64,000 nt of DNA from Pseudoalteromonas espejiana DSM 9414. Its GTDB lineage: Bacteria; Pseudomonadota; Gammaproteobacteria; Enterobacterales; Alteromonadaceae. The translations under genes were made by a program, and so were the position numbers. This document shows, in pieces, positions 44,480 to 53,995 of the stretch. Position 1 is the first letter of the stretch, and the number at the start of each line of letters is the position of its first letter. The stretch spans positions 186,001 to 250,000 of the forward strand of contig NZ_CP011029.1 of the NCBI RefSeq assembly GCF_002221525.1, in the 5' to 3' direction. The notes under the pieces are model-generated. The model saw only the letters and a list, made by a program, of their open reading frames with translations. It was not told the DNA's origin and made no database searches.

Positions 44480-44616
44480 TGATAAATCCTAAATACTGTT
44501 TATGTGTAATAAAAAAATGCTTACACAACAAGAATGCTAAAAATTGACCTGACATTATAGCGTTTTAGCTATAAAGGTAAACGCCAAACACCGTGGTTTG
44601 ACGCTTTATACGGTAT

Positions 44617-45735
44617 TTATTCGACTATTTTAACGTCGATAGGTGTTTGCTGCTCTTTTTGAGCAATAAAGTCGCGCACGTAGCCTTCAAGCTGATCAAC
44701 AATGTTGTTGTTATCTATCCGTGCTTTTTGGCGTTCGCCATTAATATATAAACCTGAGCGACGGTTTGCACCGGCAAGGCCAATATCACTCACAAGGGCT
44801 TCGCCTGGGCCGTTTACTACGCAGCCGATTACCGATACCGATACAGGCTCAATAACATCTTCTAGACGTTCTTCTAATTGGTTCATGGTGCTCACTACAT
44901 CAAACTCTTGACGTGAGCAGCTAGGGCAGGCAATAAAGTTAATACCACGTGAGCGTATACGCAGTGATTTTAAAATATCAAAGCCTACTTTGATTTCTTG
45001 AACTGGATCGGCAGCAAGCGATACGCGTAGCGTGTCGCCAATACCTTCGGCAAGTAGCATACCTAAGCCAACAGCCGATTTTACCGAGCCAGAGCGCATG
45101 CCGCCAGCTTCAGTGATCCCTAAGTGCAGGGGTTGATCTATTTCTTTAGCAAGTAAACGATACGCGCCTACCGCTAAAAATACGTCTGACGCTTTTACCG
45201 ATATTTTAAACTGATCAAAATCAAGGCGGCGTAATATATCTACATGGCGCATAGCCGATTCGAGTAATGCCTCAGGTGTTGGCTCGCCGTATTTTTCTTG
45301 TAAGTCGCGCTCTAACGAGCCACCGTTTACACCAATACGAATTGGAATGTTATGCTCGCGTGCTGAGTCAACAACGGCTCTAATACGCTCTTCGCTGCCT
45401 ATATTACCTGGGTTTATGCGTAAACAATCTACGCCATATTTTGCCACTTTTAAGGCTATGCGGTAATCAAAGTGAATATCGGCTACAAGCGGAATACTTA
45501 CTTGCTCTTTTATGCTTTTAAACGCTTCAGCAGCATCCATAGTGGGTACAGATACACGCACTATGTCGGCACCGGCATCTTGAATAGCTTGAATTTGTGC
45601 AACGGTTGCATCAACGTCCATAGTGTCGGTGTTGGTCATCGACTGCACGGCAATAGGGGCGCCGTCGCCAATAGGCACGTTACCTACATTTATACGGGTT
45701 GATTTTCTGCGTTTAATTGGAGATTCTGAAAACAT
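44617..45735 (-). CDS. ispG: 4-hydroxy-3-methylbut-2-en-1-yl diphosphate synthase
   Basis: 372 residues of the MEP isoprenoid pathway. The N-terminal TIM barrel ([42 protein letters not shown]) is followed by the iron-sulfur domain with CPSC ([14 protein letters not shown]) and [10 protein letters not shown], which carry the 4Fe-4S ligands. It reduces the cyclic diphosphate intermediate to HMBPP. It starts 5 bp after rodZ. Confidence 0.97.
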   Translation of the reverse strand: MFSESPIKRRKSTRINVGNVPIGDGAPIAVQSMTNTDTMDVDATVAQIQAIQDAGADIVRVSVPTMDAAEAFKSIKEQVSIPLVADIHFDYRIALKVAKYGVDCLRINPGNIGSEERIRAVVDSAREHNIPIRIGVNGGSLERDLQEKYGEPTPEALLESAMRHVDILRRLDFDQFKISVKASDVFLAVGAYRLLAKEIDQPLHLGITEAGGMRSGSVKSAVGLGMLLAEGIGDTLRVSLAADPVQEIKVGFDILKSLRIRSRGINFIACPSCSRQEFDVVSTMNQLEERLEDVIEPVSVSVIGCVVNGPGEALVSDIGLAGANRRSGLYINGERQKARIDNNNIVDQLEGYVRDFIAQKEQQTPIDVKIVE

Positions 45736-45740
45736 AGCGA

Positions 45741-46640
45741 CTACTCTGCTAATGGTAATTTAAATTTGGCTAAACGATTTTTTGGAAAAGCTGAAATATC
45801 TACAGACTCACCGTTTAGGGAAATACTTACTACGTCGTGCTTACCCAGCACAACCGAAAAAGGAGCTACACCGCTCACTGTCATTTTATATCCGGCTTTT
45901 TTTACGCCAAAAGCAATGCGCTCACCTTCGCCATCATGTATTTCTACCCAACTTTCGTCGTTAAAAGCCATATCTATGGTGCTGGTGTTATCGTTTTGCT
46001 CATCGGTATTGCTAGCAGCTTGTTGAATGCTTGATGCAACAGGGGCTGTTACATTTGCAACTTCGTCTAAGCTAACTTGCTCTTCGGTTATAGGTGTAGA
46101 TACAACCGGGCGGCTTGGCTCAATTATGTCTTGCCTTGGCTGCGCTGTATTAGCGTTGTTTAACTCGTTACCTTTTTGCTGGCTATCTAAAATTGAGTTT
46201 TCAATATTGATAGTACTTGTTTGCTCATCAATAGGGGTCGCATTTTGCCAAAACCATAAGGCCGATGACCCAATAACAATGGCTAAAATAATGTAGCTCA
46301 CCAACATTAAGCGGCTGTCGTGGGCTTCTTTTTCTGTACGGCGCGAAAAGCTTTGCATGTTTGCAGGTTTTGTTGGCTCCGGCGGCGCTGGTAATTTAGC
46401 TAAAATAGGCGCGCTATCTACTTTTAGTTCTCGGCAGTAGTTTTTAATATACCCTTTAACAAAGGTAATAGGGCCTAGGCTTTTGTATTCATCGCTTTCA
46501 AGGCGCTGTAGCTGCGAAACCGAAAGCTTGAGCGGGCCTGTAAGTGATTCTAGGCTCACATTTGCTTGCTCTCTGTGCGCTTTTAATAATTGCCCAACGC
46601 TCGGCTCGTCGCTTTGTTGTTGCGTAGTTTCTTCTGTCAT
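45741..46640 (-). CDS. rodZ: Cell-shape protein RodZ
   Basis: 299 residues in the RodZ layout: an N-terminal cytoplasmic helix-turn-helix ([19 protein letters not shown]...[11 protein letters not shown]) that contacts MreB, a single transmembrane helix near residues 113-133, a serine/threonine/asparagine-rich linker, and a periplasmic DUF4115 domain ([37 protein letters not shown]). RodZ links MreB filaments to the cell-wall elongation machine. Its start overlaps the pilW stop by four bases. Confidence 0.94.
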   Translation of the reverse strand: MTEETTQQQSDEPSVGQLLKAHREQANVSLESLTGPLKLSVSQLQRLESDEYKSLGPITFVKGYIKNYCRELKVDSAPILAKLPAPPEPTKPANMQSFSRRTEKEAHDSRLMLVSYIILAIVIGSSALWFWQNATPIDEQTSTINIENSILDSQQKGNELNNANTAQPRQDIIEPSRPVVSTPITEEQVSLDEVANVTAPVASSIQQAASNTDEQNDNTSTIDMAFNDESWVEIHDGEGERIAFGVKKAGYKMTVSGVAPFSVVLGKHDVVSISLNGESVDISAFPKNRLAKFKLPLAE

Positions 46641-48517
46641 AATAGGTACGAATTTGGATCCACTAGTAATAGTCTATGCCCAGGTGTAAGTGCTATATCT
46701 GGGCTTAATTTATTCCATCGCATTAATTCATCGATTAATACATGCCGCTGGGTAGCTATGTCGTAAAGGGTATCGCCAGCTTTAATTTCGTAATAAATAT
46801 TAGGATCGTTTAAATAAATTTTACTTCCGTTGATAACACGATCCGACTCCTTTAGACCATTCCACTGGAGGAGTTTTTGTAGTTTAACATTGTATCGCAC
46901 CGAAATGCTAAATAGGTTTTCGCCAAATTCAATAATATGAAACGGCACCTGCAAAGGCGATACTTTAGGGTTGAGCATAGGAAGCTCGGTTTTTGCACTA
47001 GTTTGGTAGCTTTTAAATTTTACAGCGTTGGTATCTGTATTGTTTTGTGCAAATACATCAGCATTTTTTGTTGCTTCGTAAAACACAACGTTGTTATTTG
47101 GGCCATTATTTTGCGGTTTACTTGCAGACGCTTGCGTGCCTTGCGGCGCATTAAAATTAGCTTGTTTAGGTGCGCCAAACGAAATAATTTTTACTTCATC
47201 ATTTGTTTGAACCGCTGGCTTTTTAGCAACCTGCTGCTGAGGCTTAGCTTCGGGTGCTGGCTTGCTTTGATGCGCAGTAGTTAACGCTGTAAGTACCGCT
47301 GCAGTATCGGTTTTAGCGCTTAGGTTTTCAGCAGGTTTTGCAGCTGTGTTTGTTTTAGCTTGGCTTGGCTGAACATGTGTTGCTGTTATATTAGCTGCTT
47401 CGGGTTCATCATTTTTAACAGTTGCCACTGTAGCTACGCTTGCTGGGGCATTCTTTTGAGGTTGCACTGGTGTTTTATCGGCAACATTTTTTTTAGTTAC
47501 GGGTGTAGTAACGAGCTTAGTTGTTGCTGCTAAATTTAACTTAGCTTTTGCGGTTTCATTTAAAACTGGGCTTGGTGTTTTAGCTGTTGGAGTAACTAAA
47601 CTTGTTGAAGCTGTAGGGCGCTTTTTACGCACTATTTTAATTTTTGGCTGTTCAACCTTAACTTGCTCTTCTCCGTATTGCTCTTGTAACTCTTCTAATT
47701 GGGCTTTACGGTATTTTTCGCGCAGTATTTCAAACTCTGTTTGTTTTGTACGGTTATCGCGAATTGCATAGGCTTGCTTACTCGTAGGGTAAGTTTGCAT
47801 TATAGTAGCGGCTATTTTTTCAGCTTCTTCTATTCTGCCCATACGCTGTTTAATTAAATAACTTAATAATAGTGCGCGAGCCGATACGCGGCCTATGTCG
47901 TCGTGGCGTTTTAGTACTTCACCGGCTTTGTGTAAATCACTTTTTGCGTAAAATAAGGCCGCTAAACTAATCAGTGTAGATGAGCGCTGCGAGCTGTGAT
48001 TAATTGCTTGTTTAAAGTAGCTTTCGGCATTTTCAAAGTCGTTAAATTCAATGGCACATAACGCAAGGTTTTCGTAGCTTTCGGCAACACGAATATAACT
48101 TGGGATTTCAATTGCTTTTAAAAACTGATCGGTAGCACGGTCGTACTCTTTAATACCACATAAAAACACGCCGTAGTTATTGAGCGTATTTGGATCATCT
48201 GGCTTTATTTCAAGGGCTTTTTGATAGGCTTTATCGGCGCGCTCGTTTTCACCTACTTGTTGGTAATAATAAGCAAGCGAGTAATGGACTTCCGGTAGCA
48301 TAGGTGCAAACTCAATAGCTCGTTCTAAATTATATTTAGCTTGAGAGTTATTACCCGTATCTAGGTACTGTAAAGCAAGGGCAATACGTGTGCGTGCTGC
48401 GCTTTCATTATTGATTTTGTTTTCGATGACGGGTTTGTCACTGCCGTTATAACTACTTTCTGTTACACAGCCTGTTAAAGCAAGTGATGAAAGCGTTAAA
48501 GCAAGTAAAGATCGCAT
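46637..48517 (-). CDS. pilW: Type IV pilus lipoprotein PilF/PilW with C-terminal LysM domains
   Basis: 626 residues, more than twice the usual 250. The lipobox LTGC follows the signal peptide. Residues about 40-250 are the PilF TPR array (RIALALQYLDTGN, YYQQVGENERADKAYQKALEIKPDDPNTLNNYGVFLC, YENLALCAIEFNDFENAESY). A long Lys/Ala/Thr/Pro-rich linker follows, then two LysM-type domains, at about 535-575 (ENLFSISVRYNVKLQKLLQWN) and 582-622 (GDTLYDIATQRHVLIDELMRWN). The TPR part matches the pilotin for the PilQ secretin, and LysM would add peptidoglycan binding. Gene order (rlmN upstream, rodZ downstream) supports the call; the fusion is unusual. Confidence 0.88.
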   Translation of the reverse strand: MRSLLALTLSSLALTGCVTESSYNGSDKPVIENKINNESAARTRIALALQYLDTGNNSQAKYNLERAIEFAPMLPEVHYSLAYYYQQVGENERADKAYQKALEIKPDDPNTLNNYGVFLCGIKEYDRATDQFLKAIEIPSYIRVAESYENLALCAIEFNDFENAESYFKQAINHSSQRSSTLISLAALFYAKSDLHKAGEVLKRHDDIGRVSARALLLSYLIKQRMGRIEEAEKIAATIMQTYPTSKQAYAIRDNRTKQTEFEILREKYRKAQLEELQEQYGEEQVKVEQPKIKIVRKKRPTASTSLVTPTAKTPSPVLNETAKAKLNLAATTKLVTTPVTKKNVADKTPVQPQKNAPASVATVATVKNDEPEAANITATHVQPSQAKTNTAAKPAENLSAKTDTAAVLTALTTAHQSKPAPEAKPQQQVAKKPAVQTNDEVKIISFGAPKQANFNAPQGTQASASKPQNNGPNNNVVFYEATKNADVFAQNNTDTNAVKFKSYQTSAKTELPMLNPKVSPLQVPFHIIEFGENLFSISVRYNVKLQKLLQWNGLKESDRVINGSKIYLNDPNIYYEIKAGDTLYDIATQRHVLIDELMRWNKLSPDIALTPGHRLLLVDPNSYLL

Positions 48518-48642
48518 TACCTTGTCTCTGTTTTTCTATCCATAGCGTCTATCTTACCTAAAACCCTTAGTGTTGCATCATTTATTTAAAAATAAACAAC
48601 TTAACCACCCTGCATAAGCTATTTACGCAGGGTGATTACACA

Positions 48643-49773
48643 TTATGCCTGTTGGATATTTACGCTAATTGCGTTATCGTCGCGCATTTTCTTTTTCGCC
48701 ATACGCTTAGTACGGTCAACAACATCGCCGGCTAATTGACCACAGGCTGCGTCAATATCATCGCCTCGAGTACGACGAACAATACAGGTAACGCCAGCGG
48801 CTTGTAATACCTTAGAAAAACGGTCAATACGGCTGTTACTAGAGCGTGTATATTCGTTGCCCGGGAATGGGTTAAACGGAATAAGGTTTACCTTAGAAGG
48901 TGTGCCTTTAAGCGTTTTAACAAGCTCATGTGCTTGGTCGGTGCTGTCGTTTACGCCATTTAGCATTACGTATTCAATTGTTACGTCTTTATTTGCTTTA
49001 GAGCCATCAATATAACGACGACACGCAGCTAAAAACTCTTCAATAGGGTACTTTTTGTTAATAGGTACTAAAACATCACGCAGTGCGTTATCTGGCGCAT
49101 GGAGAGAAATAGCAAGCGCTACGTCAATTTTTTCTTTTAACAAATCAAGCGCAGGTACAACACCCGACGTACTTAATGTTACGCGGCGTTTAGATAAACC
49201 AAAGCCCCAGTCGTCCATCATTAATTCCATGGCTGGTACTACGTTTTTAACGTTAAGTAGTGGCTCGCCCATACCCATCATTACGACGTTAGTTACTGGG
49301 CGTTTTTCGCTGTTGCCATCAAGACCAATGTCTTTTGCAACGCGCCAAACTTGGCCAATAATTTCAGACACTTTTAAGTTACGGTTAAAACCTTGCTGCG
49401 CAGTAGAACAAAAAGTACATTCAAGCGCACAACCAACTTGTGAAGATACACATAATGTTGCACGGTCTTTTTCTGGGATCCAAACAGCTTCTACTTCTTG
49501 GCCGCCATCAAGTACTAATGCGTACTTAATTGTGCCGTCGCTTGCTTGTTGGCGTACTGAGATTTCGGGTGCAACAATTTCGCATTCGTTTTTAAGCTTT
49601 TCTTTTAGCTTTTTATTAACGTTGCTCATATCGTCAAAGTTATCTACGCCAAAATGATAAATCCATTTCATCACCTGGTCGCCACGAAATGGCTTTTCAC
49701 CGAACGATACAAATAGCTCGCGCATTGCATCTCGGTTTAAATCTAATAAATTAATCTTTTTTTGCTCGGTCAT
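48643..49773 (-). CDS. rlmN: Dual-specificity 23S rRNA/tRNA methyltransferase RlmN
   Basis: A 376-residue radical SAM enzyme. The CxxxCxxC cluster motif is at Cys115, Cys119 and Cys122 (GCALECTFC). RlmN methylates C2 of A2503 in 23S rRNA and A37 in some tRNAs. Other motifs are [22 protein letters not shown], and the GD-type C-terminus with a conserved cysteine ([15 protein letters not shown]). It precedes pilW in the conserved order. Confidence 0.97.
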   Translation of the reverse strand: MTEQKKINLLDLNRDAMRELFVSFGEKPFRGDQVMKWIYHFGVDNFDDMSNVNKKLKEKLKNECEIVAPEISVRQQASDGTIKYALVLDGGQEVEAVWIPEKDRATLCVSSQVGCALECTFCSTAQQGFNRNLKVSEIIGQVWRVAKDIGLDGNSEKRPVTNVVMMGMGEPLLNVKNVVPAMELMMDDWGFGLSKRRVTLSTSGVVPALDLLKEKIDVALAISLHAPDNALRDVLVPINKKYPIEEFLAACRRYIDGSKANKDVTIEYVMLNGVNDSTDQAHELVKTLKGTPSKVNLIPFNPFPGNEYTRSSNSRIDRFSKVLQAAGVTCIVRRTRGDDIDAACGQLAGDVVDRTKRMAKKKMRDDNAISVNIQQA

Positions 49774-49900
49774 GAAACAACCTCAATCGGTGACGGTGGA
49801 GATAAAAATTTACGAGGACGAATTGTACACAATTCACTCAGTTTAATCATTAAGTAAAACATCAAAAATGTACTTACGAATACTTTACGTAATGACTAAA

Positions 49901-49920
49901 AAAGGGCCCGAAAGCCCTTT
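49901..49920 (-). terminator. Terminator after ndk
   Basis: AAAGGGC (49901-49907) pairs with GCCCTTT (49914-49920) around a six-base loop; on the minus strand it is followed by a T run. It lies 38 bases after the ndk stop. Confidence 0.85.
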
Positions 49921-49958
49921 TCTTACTTTGCATTACAGCTTTAACTGTAAAACTCGAA

Positions 49959-50390
49959 TTAACGAGTACGTGGGCAAAGCTCTTCGTCAGCGAAGAAGTA
50001 CGCGATTTCGCGAGCAGCAGATTCAACAGCGTCAGAACCGTGAACAGCGTTTTCGTCGATGCTATCAGCGTAGTCTGCACGTAAAGTGCCAGCTAGTGCT
50101 TCAGCAGGGTTAGTAGCACCCATGATTTCACGGTTTTTAAGAACAGCGTTTTCGCCTTCAAGAACGGTAACCATTACTGGGCCAGACGTCATGAAAGATA
50201 CTAAAGCACCGAAGAAAGGACGTTCGCTGTGCTCAGCGTAGAAACCTTCAGCTTTCTCTTGTGAAAGGTGAACCATTTTAGCTGCAACGATTTTAAGGCC
50301 AGCAGTTTCGAAACGGTTGTAGATAGCGCCAATGTGGTTTTTAGCTACTGCATCAGGTTTTACGATTGAAAAAGTACGCTCTAAAGCCAT
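49959..50390 (-). CDS. ndk: Nucleoside diphosphate kinase
   Basis: 143 residues, the standard length. The phosphohistidine is His117 in [20 protein letters not shown] and [19 protein letters not shown] are family hallmarks. It transfers gamma-phosphate between nucleoside triphosphates and diphosphates. It is followed by its own terminator, and a 225-bp divergent region separates it from trhP. Confidence 0.98.
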   Translation of the reverse strand: MALERTFSIVKPDAVAKNHIGAIYNRFETAGLKIVAAKMVHLSQEKAEGFYAEHSERPFFGALVSFMTSGPVMVTVLEGENAVLKNREIMGATNPAEALAGTLRADYADSIDENAVHGSDAVESAAREIAYFFADEELCPRTR

Positions 50391-50614
50391 CTTTATGCTC
50401 CAATAATTTTAATTAAAAGTATGAATATTAACGGGCGCGAATTATACGCGCTTTAATTGAAAAAGCCTAATTTTATTAAAAACCAGTTTGGTTGCAGTTT
50501 TGTGATCTTGATCAAAAGTAAAGTTTTTATGGCCTCTATACTGCCTTGTTTTGTTGATTTTCCTTAAATTTAATACATTAACTTTGCTTTTGTGGGGTTA
50601 AGTGTGGAGCTGCT

Positions 50615-52003
50615 ATGACTGTTATTACCTCACCTAATGTTAAGCCTGAATTGTTATGCCCGGCAGGTAGTTTAAAAAATATGCGCTATGCCTTTGCTTA
50701 TGGCGCCGATGCGGTTTATGCAGGGCAACCGCGTTATAGCTTGCGTGTGCGCAATAATGAATTTGACCTAGATACATTACAAATAGGTATTAAAGAAGCG
50801 CATGCGCAAAATAAAAAGTTTTATGTGGTCTCTAATATTGCCCCGCATAACGCTAAGGTTAAATCGTATTTAGAGGACATAGCACCGGTTATTGCAATGC
50901 AGCCCGATGCTTTGATTATGTCAGATCCTGGATTAATCATGCTGGTACGTGAAAAATGGCCAACGATGCCTATTCACTTATCGGTGCAAGCTAACGCGGT
51001 GAACTACGCAAGTGTATTGTTTTGGGCAAAACAAGGCATTGAGCGGGTTATTTTATCGCGCGAGTTGTCACTTGAAGAAATTAAAGAAATACGCACGCTT
51101 TGCCCAAATACTGAGCTTGAGGTGTTTGTGCATGGGGCTTTATGTATGGCGTACTCTGGTCGCTGTTTATTATCGGGATATATAAACAAGCGCGACCCAA
51201 ACCAAGGAACGTGTACCAATGCATGCCGTTGGAATTACGATGTAAAACCAGGGCGTGAAAACGAAACGGGTGAAATGGTGCATAAATTTGATCCTAAGCA
51301 GGTTATTCCTACCCTTGGTGAAGGCGCGCCAAGTAACGATGTATTTATGTTAGAGGAACAAGGACGCCCAGGTGAATTTATGCCAGCGTTTGAGGATGAA
51401 CACGGCACTTATATTATGAATTCAAAAGACTTACGCGCCGTACAATATGTTGAGCAGCTAACAAACATGGGCGTACATAGTTTAAAAATAGAAGGACGAA
51501 TTAAATCTTTTTATTATGTAGCACGCACCGCGCAAGTGTATCGCAAAGCAATAGATGATGCCGCCGCAGGTAAGCCATTCGATACTAACTTATTTAAAAC
51601 CCTCGAAAACTTGGCGCATAGAGGCTACACCGAAGGTTTTTTAAAACGCCACGCCCATAACGAATATCAAAACTACGAATATGGTCACTCGGTATCTACA
51701 AAGCAGCAATTTGTAGGTGAAGTGTTAGGCACAGATGAAAATGGGTTAGTAAATATAGACGTTAAAAATAAATTTTGCACAGGCCATTCACTTGAACTGA
51801 TGACACCGCAGGGAAACATGACTTTTAAGCTTGGATACATGCAAAACAATAAGGGCGAAAGTATTACCGATGCAAGAGGCTCTGGGCATATTGTAAAAAT
51901 TCGATTAGATGAGAGCATTAATTTAGAGCATGCAATACTAATGCGTAATTTGAATGAGCACCAAGATACCCGTAACCCTTATCAAAAAGCTGCGAGTGAG
52001 TGA
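50615..52003 (+). CDS. trhP: tRNA hydroxylation protein TrhP (U32 family)
   Basis: A 462-residue peptidase U32-family protein corresponding to E. coli YegQ/TrhP: KPELLCPAGSLKNMRYAFAYGADAVYAG at the start, the U32 signature EVFVHGALCMAYSGRCLLSGY, then CTNACRWNYDV with clustered cysteines, and SLKIEGRIKS. TrhP acts in prephenate-dependent 5-hydroxylation of uridine-34 in tRNAs. A YfhL-type ferredoxin gene follows directly, which suggests an electron supply for the reaction. Confidence 0.93.
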   Translation: MTVITSPNVKPELLCPAGSLKNMRYAFAYGADAVYAGQPRYSLRVRNNEFDLDTLQIGIKEAHAQNKKFYVVSNIAPHNAKVKSYLEDIAPVIAMQPDALIMSDPGLIMLVREKWPTMPIHLSVQANAVNYASVLFWAKQGIERVILSRELSLEEIKEIRTLCPNTELEVFVHGALCMAYSGRCLLSGYINKRDPNQGTCTNACRWNYDVKPGRENETGEMVHKFDPKQVIPTLGEGAPSNDVFMLEEQGRPGEFMPAFEDEHGTYIMNSKDLRAVQYVEQLTNMGVHSLKIEGRIKSFYYVARTAQVYRKAIDDAAAGKPFDTNLFKTLENLAHRGYTEGFLKRHAHNEYQNYEYGHSVSTKQQFVGEVLGTDENGLVNIDVKNKFCTGHSLELMTPQGNMTFKLGYMQNNKGESITDARGSGHIVKIRLDESINLEHAILMRNLNEHQDTRNPYQKAASE

Positions 52004-52014
52004 AGGGGGGGAGT

Positions 52015-52269
52015 ATGGCACTACTTATTAATAACAAATGCATTAACTGCGATGCATGTGTAGATGAATGCCCTAATAGCGCTATTTTTATGGGTAAAAA
52101 AATTTACCAAATAGACCCCGATAAATGCACCGAATGTGTTGGGCATTACGATAACCCAACATGTGTCATTGTTTGCCCCATAAATTGTATAAAGCCCGAC
52201 CCACGCCACAGGGAATCACTTGATCAATTAGCGCAAAAATACATAAAGTTAGTTGATAACGTAGACTGA
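52015..52269 (+). CDS. yfhL: YfhL-type 4Fe-4S ferredoxin
   Basis: 84 residues with two cluster motifs: CINCDACVDECP, then KCTECVGHYDNPTCVIVCP with the insertion typical of YfhL/Alvin ferredoxins. The ATG at 52015 has a G-rich ribosome-binding site immediately upstream; the frame extends five codons back and would overlap trhP. YfhL ferredoxin has been tied to tRNA modification in E. coli, which fits its place right behind trhP. Confidence 0.93.
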   Translation: MALLINNKCINCDACVDECPNSAIFMGKKIYQIDPDKCTECVGHYDNPTCVIVCPINCIKPDPRHRESLDQLAQKYIKLVDNVD

Positions 52270-52400
52270 AAAACATACAAATAGAAACTGCGCATTATAC
52301 TTTGCAATAATTATTACTAAAGTGCTTATTATTTATCGCGTTATGTTCAATACCTCCTATACTGGGAGTAATTTTTTAGTGTTTTTTGGTAGGGATATTA

Positions 52401-53726
52401 ATGTTTTTCTCAAAAGGTAAACAAGACGAAATAGCCGCTTTAAAAGCTCAACTGTACCCTTTAGAGCAAGTGTGGGAAGGGCTTTATAAAGAAATGCTGG
52501 TACTTAACGTACTGTATGATGGACGAATTTCGCATGCTAATGATCATTTTTTAGAGTCGTTAGGCTACGATGAAGACACTTTAACCAATAATCCACTAAG
52601 TGATTTCATATCTGATCAATCGCGTCAGTCGTCAGAATACTCAAAACTTGAGCAAGCTTTAAAAAAAGAAGGTCACTGGAGCGGCGCAATACAATTTACG
52701 CGTCAAGATGGTGATGTAGAGTGGCTAAGGCTAATAGTTCACCCTGTGGTTGGTGAGCAAAATCAACTGCTGTATTTTTCGATATTTGGCACTGTGCTTA
52801 CAAAAACAATTACTACATCGCGTGAGCAAAGCGATACTATTAAAGCTATTTATCGCTCTATGGCTGTAATTGAATTTGATTTAGAAGGGCATGTATTAAA
52901 AGCCAATGATCAATTTTTATCTGCTATGGGCTACAGTGAGTCAGAAATTATTGGCCAACACCACCGCGTTTTTTGTGAAAACGAAGAGGCTAACTCACCG
53001 GAGTATCAGCAATTTTGGAACAAACTCAGACAAGGCCAATTTATTGCTAACAGGTTTAAACGTATTGATAAACATGGCAATGTTATTTGGCTTGAAGCTT
53101 CGTACAATCCTATTTCTAATGATGCAGACCAATTATATAAAGTAATGAAATTTGCAACGGTTATTACAGAGCAAGTAAATCGAGAAATGGCTATTTCTGA
53201 AGCTGCCGAAATTGCCTATGGGACTTCTACAGAAACCGATAAAACGGCAGAGCGAGGCGCTAGCGTATTACAAGAAACAGTGTCGGTAATGAATGAGCTT
53301 GCAGTAAATATGGAGCAGGCGGCTAATGAAATTTCGGCACTAGATCAACAGTCGCAGCAAATATCGAGCATAGTTCAAAGTATTAGCAGTATTGCCGAGC
53401 AAACAAACTTACTTGCACTCAATGCGGCTATTGAGGCGGCGAGGGCTGGAGAGCAAGGGCGAGGTTTTGCGGTAGTAGCTGACGAAGTAAGGCATTTAGC
53501 ATCACGTACTTCTAAAGCAACAGAAGAAATAGTAGGGGTGGTACAACGAAACCAAACCCAAACCCAAAGTACCGTGGCAGTAATAGAGCAAGGTAAAGAA
53601 AAAGCCGAACAAGGCCTTGCGTTATCAAAAGAATCGGGCGAAGTAATGGCTGAGATCCAAGATGGCGCGCAAAAAGTAGTAAATGCTGTTGGGCAATTTA
53701 CTAGCCAATTAAACTCAAACAACTAA
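52401..53726 (+). CDS. Soluble PAS-PAS chemoreceptor-like protein
   Basis: 441 residues from the ATG at 52401, with TAGGGA upstream; a TTG 15 bases earlier is less likely. No transmembrane segment is present. Two PAS domains (about residues 25-145 and 150-270; [21 protein letters not shown] and [21 protein letters not shown]) precede a methyl-accepting signalling domain with the hairpin tip [35 protein letters not shown]. The order resembles energy-taxis receptors such as Aer but without a membrane anchor, so it senses an internal signal, perhaps redox or a bound cofactor. The signalling domain is short and its second coiled arm is brief. Confidence 0.88.
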   Translation: MFFSKGKQDEIAALKAQLYPLEQVWEGLYKEMLVLNVLYDGRISHANDHFLESLGYDEDTLTNNPLSDFISDQSRQSSEYSKLEQALKKEGHWSGAIQFTRQDGDVEWLRLIVHPVVGEQNQLLYFSIFGTVLTKTITTSREQSDTIKAIYRSMAVIEFDLEGHVLKANDQFLSAMGYSESEIIGQHHRVFCENEEANSPEYQQFWNKLRQGQFIANRFKRIDKHGNVIWLEASYNPISNDADQLYKVMKFATVITEQVNREMAISEAAEIAYGTSTETDKTAERGASVLQETVSVMNELAVNMEQAANEISALDQQSQQISSIVQSISSIAEQTNLLALNAAIEAARAGEQGRGFAVVADEVRHLASRTSKATEEIVGVVQRNQTQTQSTVAVIEQGKEKAEQGLALSKESGEVMAEIQDGAQKVVNAVGQFTSQLNSNN

Positions 53727-53768
53727 TTAGCAGCGCTTATTACTCGTTGTTATTTATATAAATGTTTT

Positions 53769-53793
53769 AAAAAGCCGCATAAGCGGTTTTTTT
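53769..53793 (+). terminator. Terminator after the PAS-MCP gene
   Basis: AAAAAGCCGC and GCGGTTTTT with an ATAA loop (one bulged G), running into seven T. It lies 42 bp after the stop codon. Confidence 0.8.
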
Positions 53794-53995
53794 GTGCGTT
53801 GTTTTTATTGTTTTTATTGTTTTTTACTTTGATTAGTCATGACTATTAGCAGTTCACTTAAATTTAGGCATGCGTTAACAATAGATTAAGTTTAGCTATG
53901 TAAACTTTGCCGCAATTTACCAATACGTAGCTCATTACGTTAACGGAATCACTTATTTGCTTAGCTAAAGCAATTTAAATGGAATAGCTGTATAC

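Noticed and set aside
44480..44616. Hairpin between ispG and hisS as a terminator
   Set aside because: A weak stem (CAAAC/GTTTG region) is present but no T run follows on the minus strand.
53810..53835. GTTTTTATT repeats before the large TonB receptor
   Set aside because: Low-complexity T-rich run without further structure.
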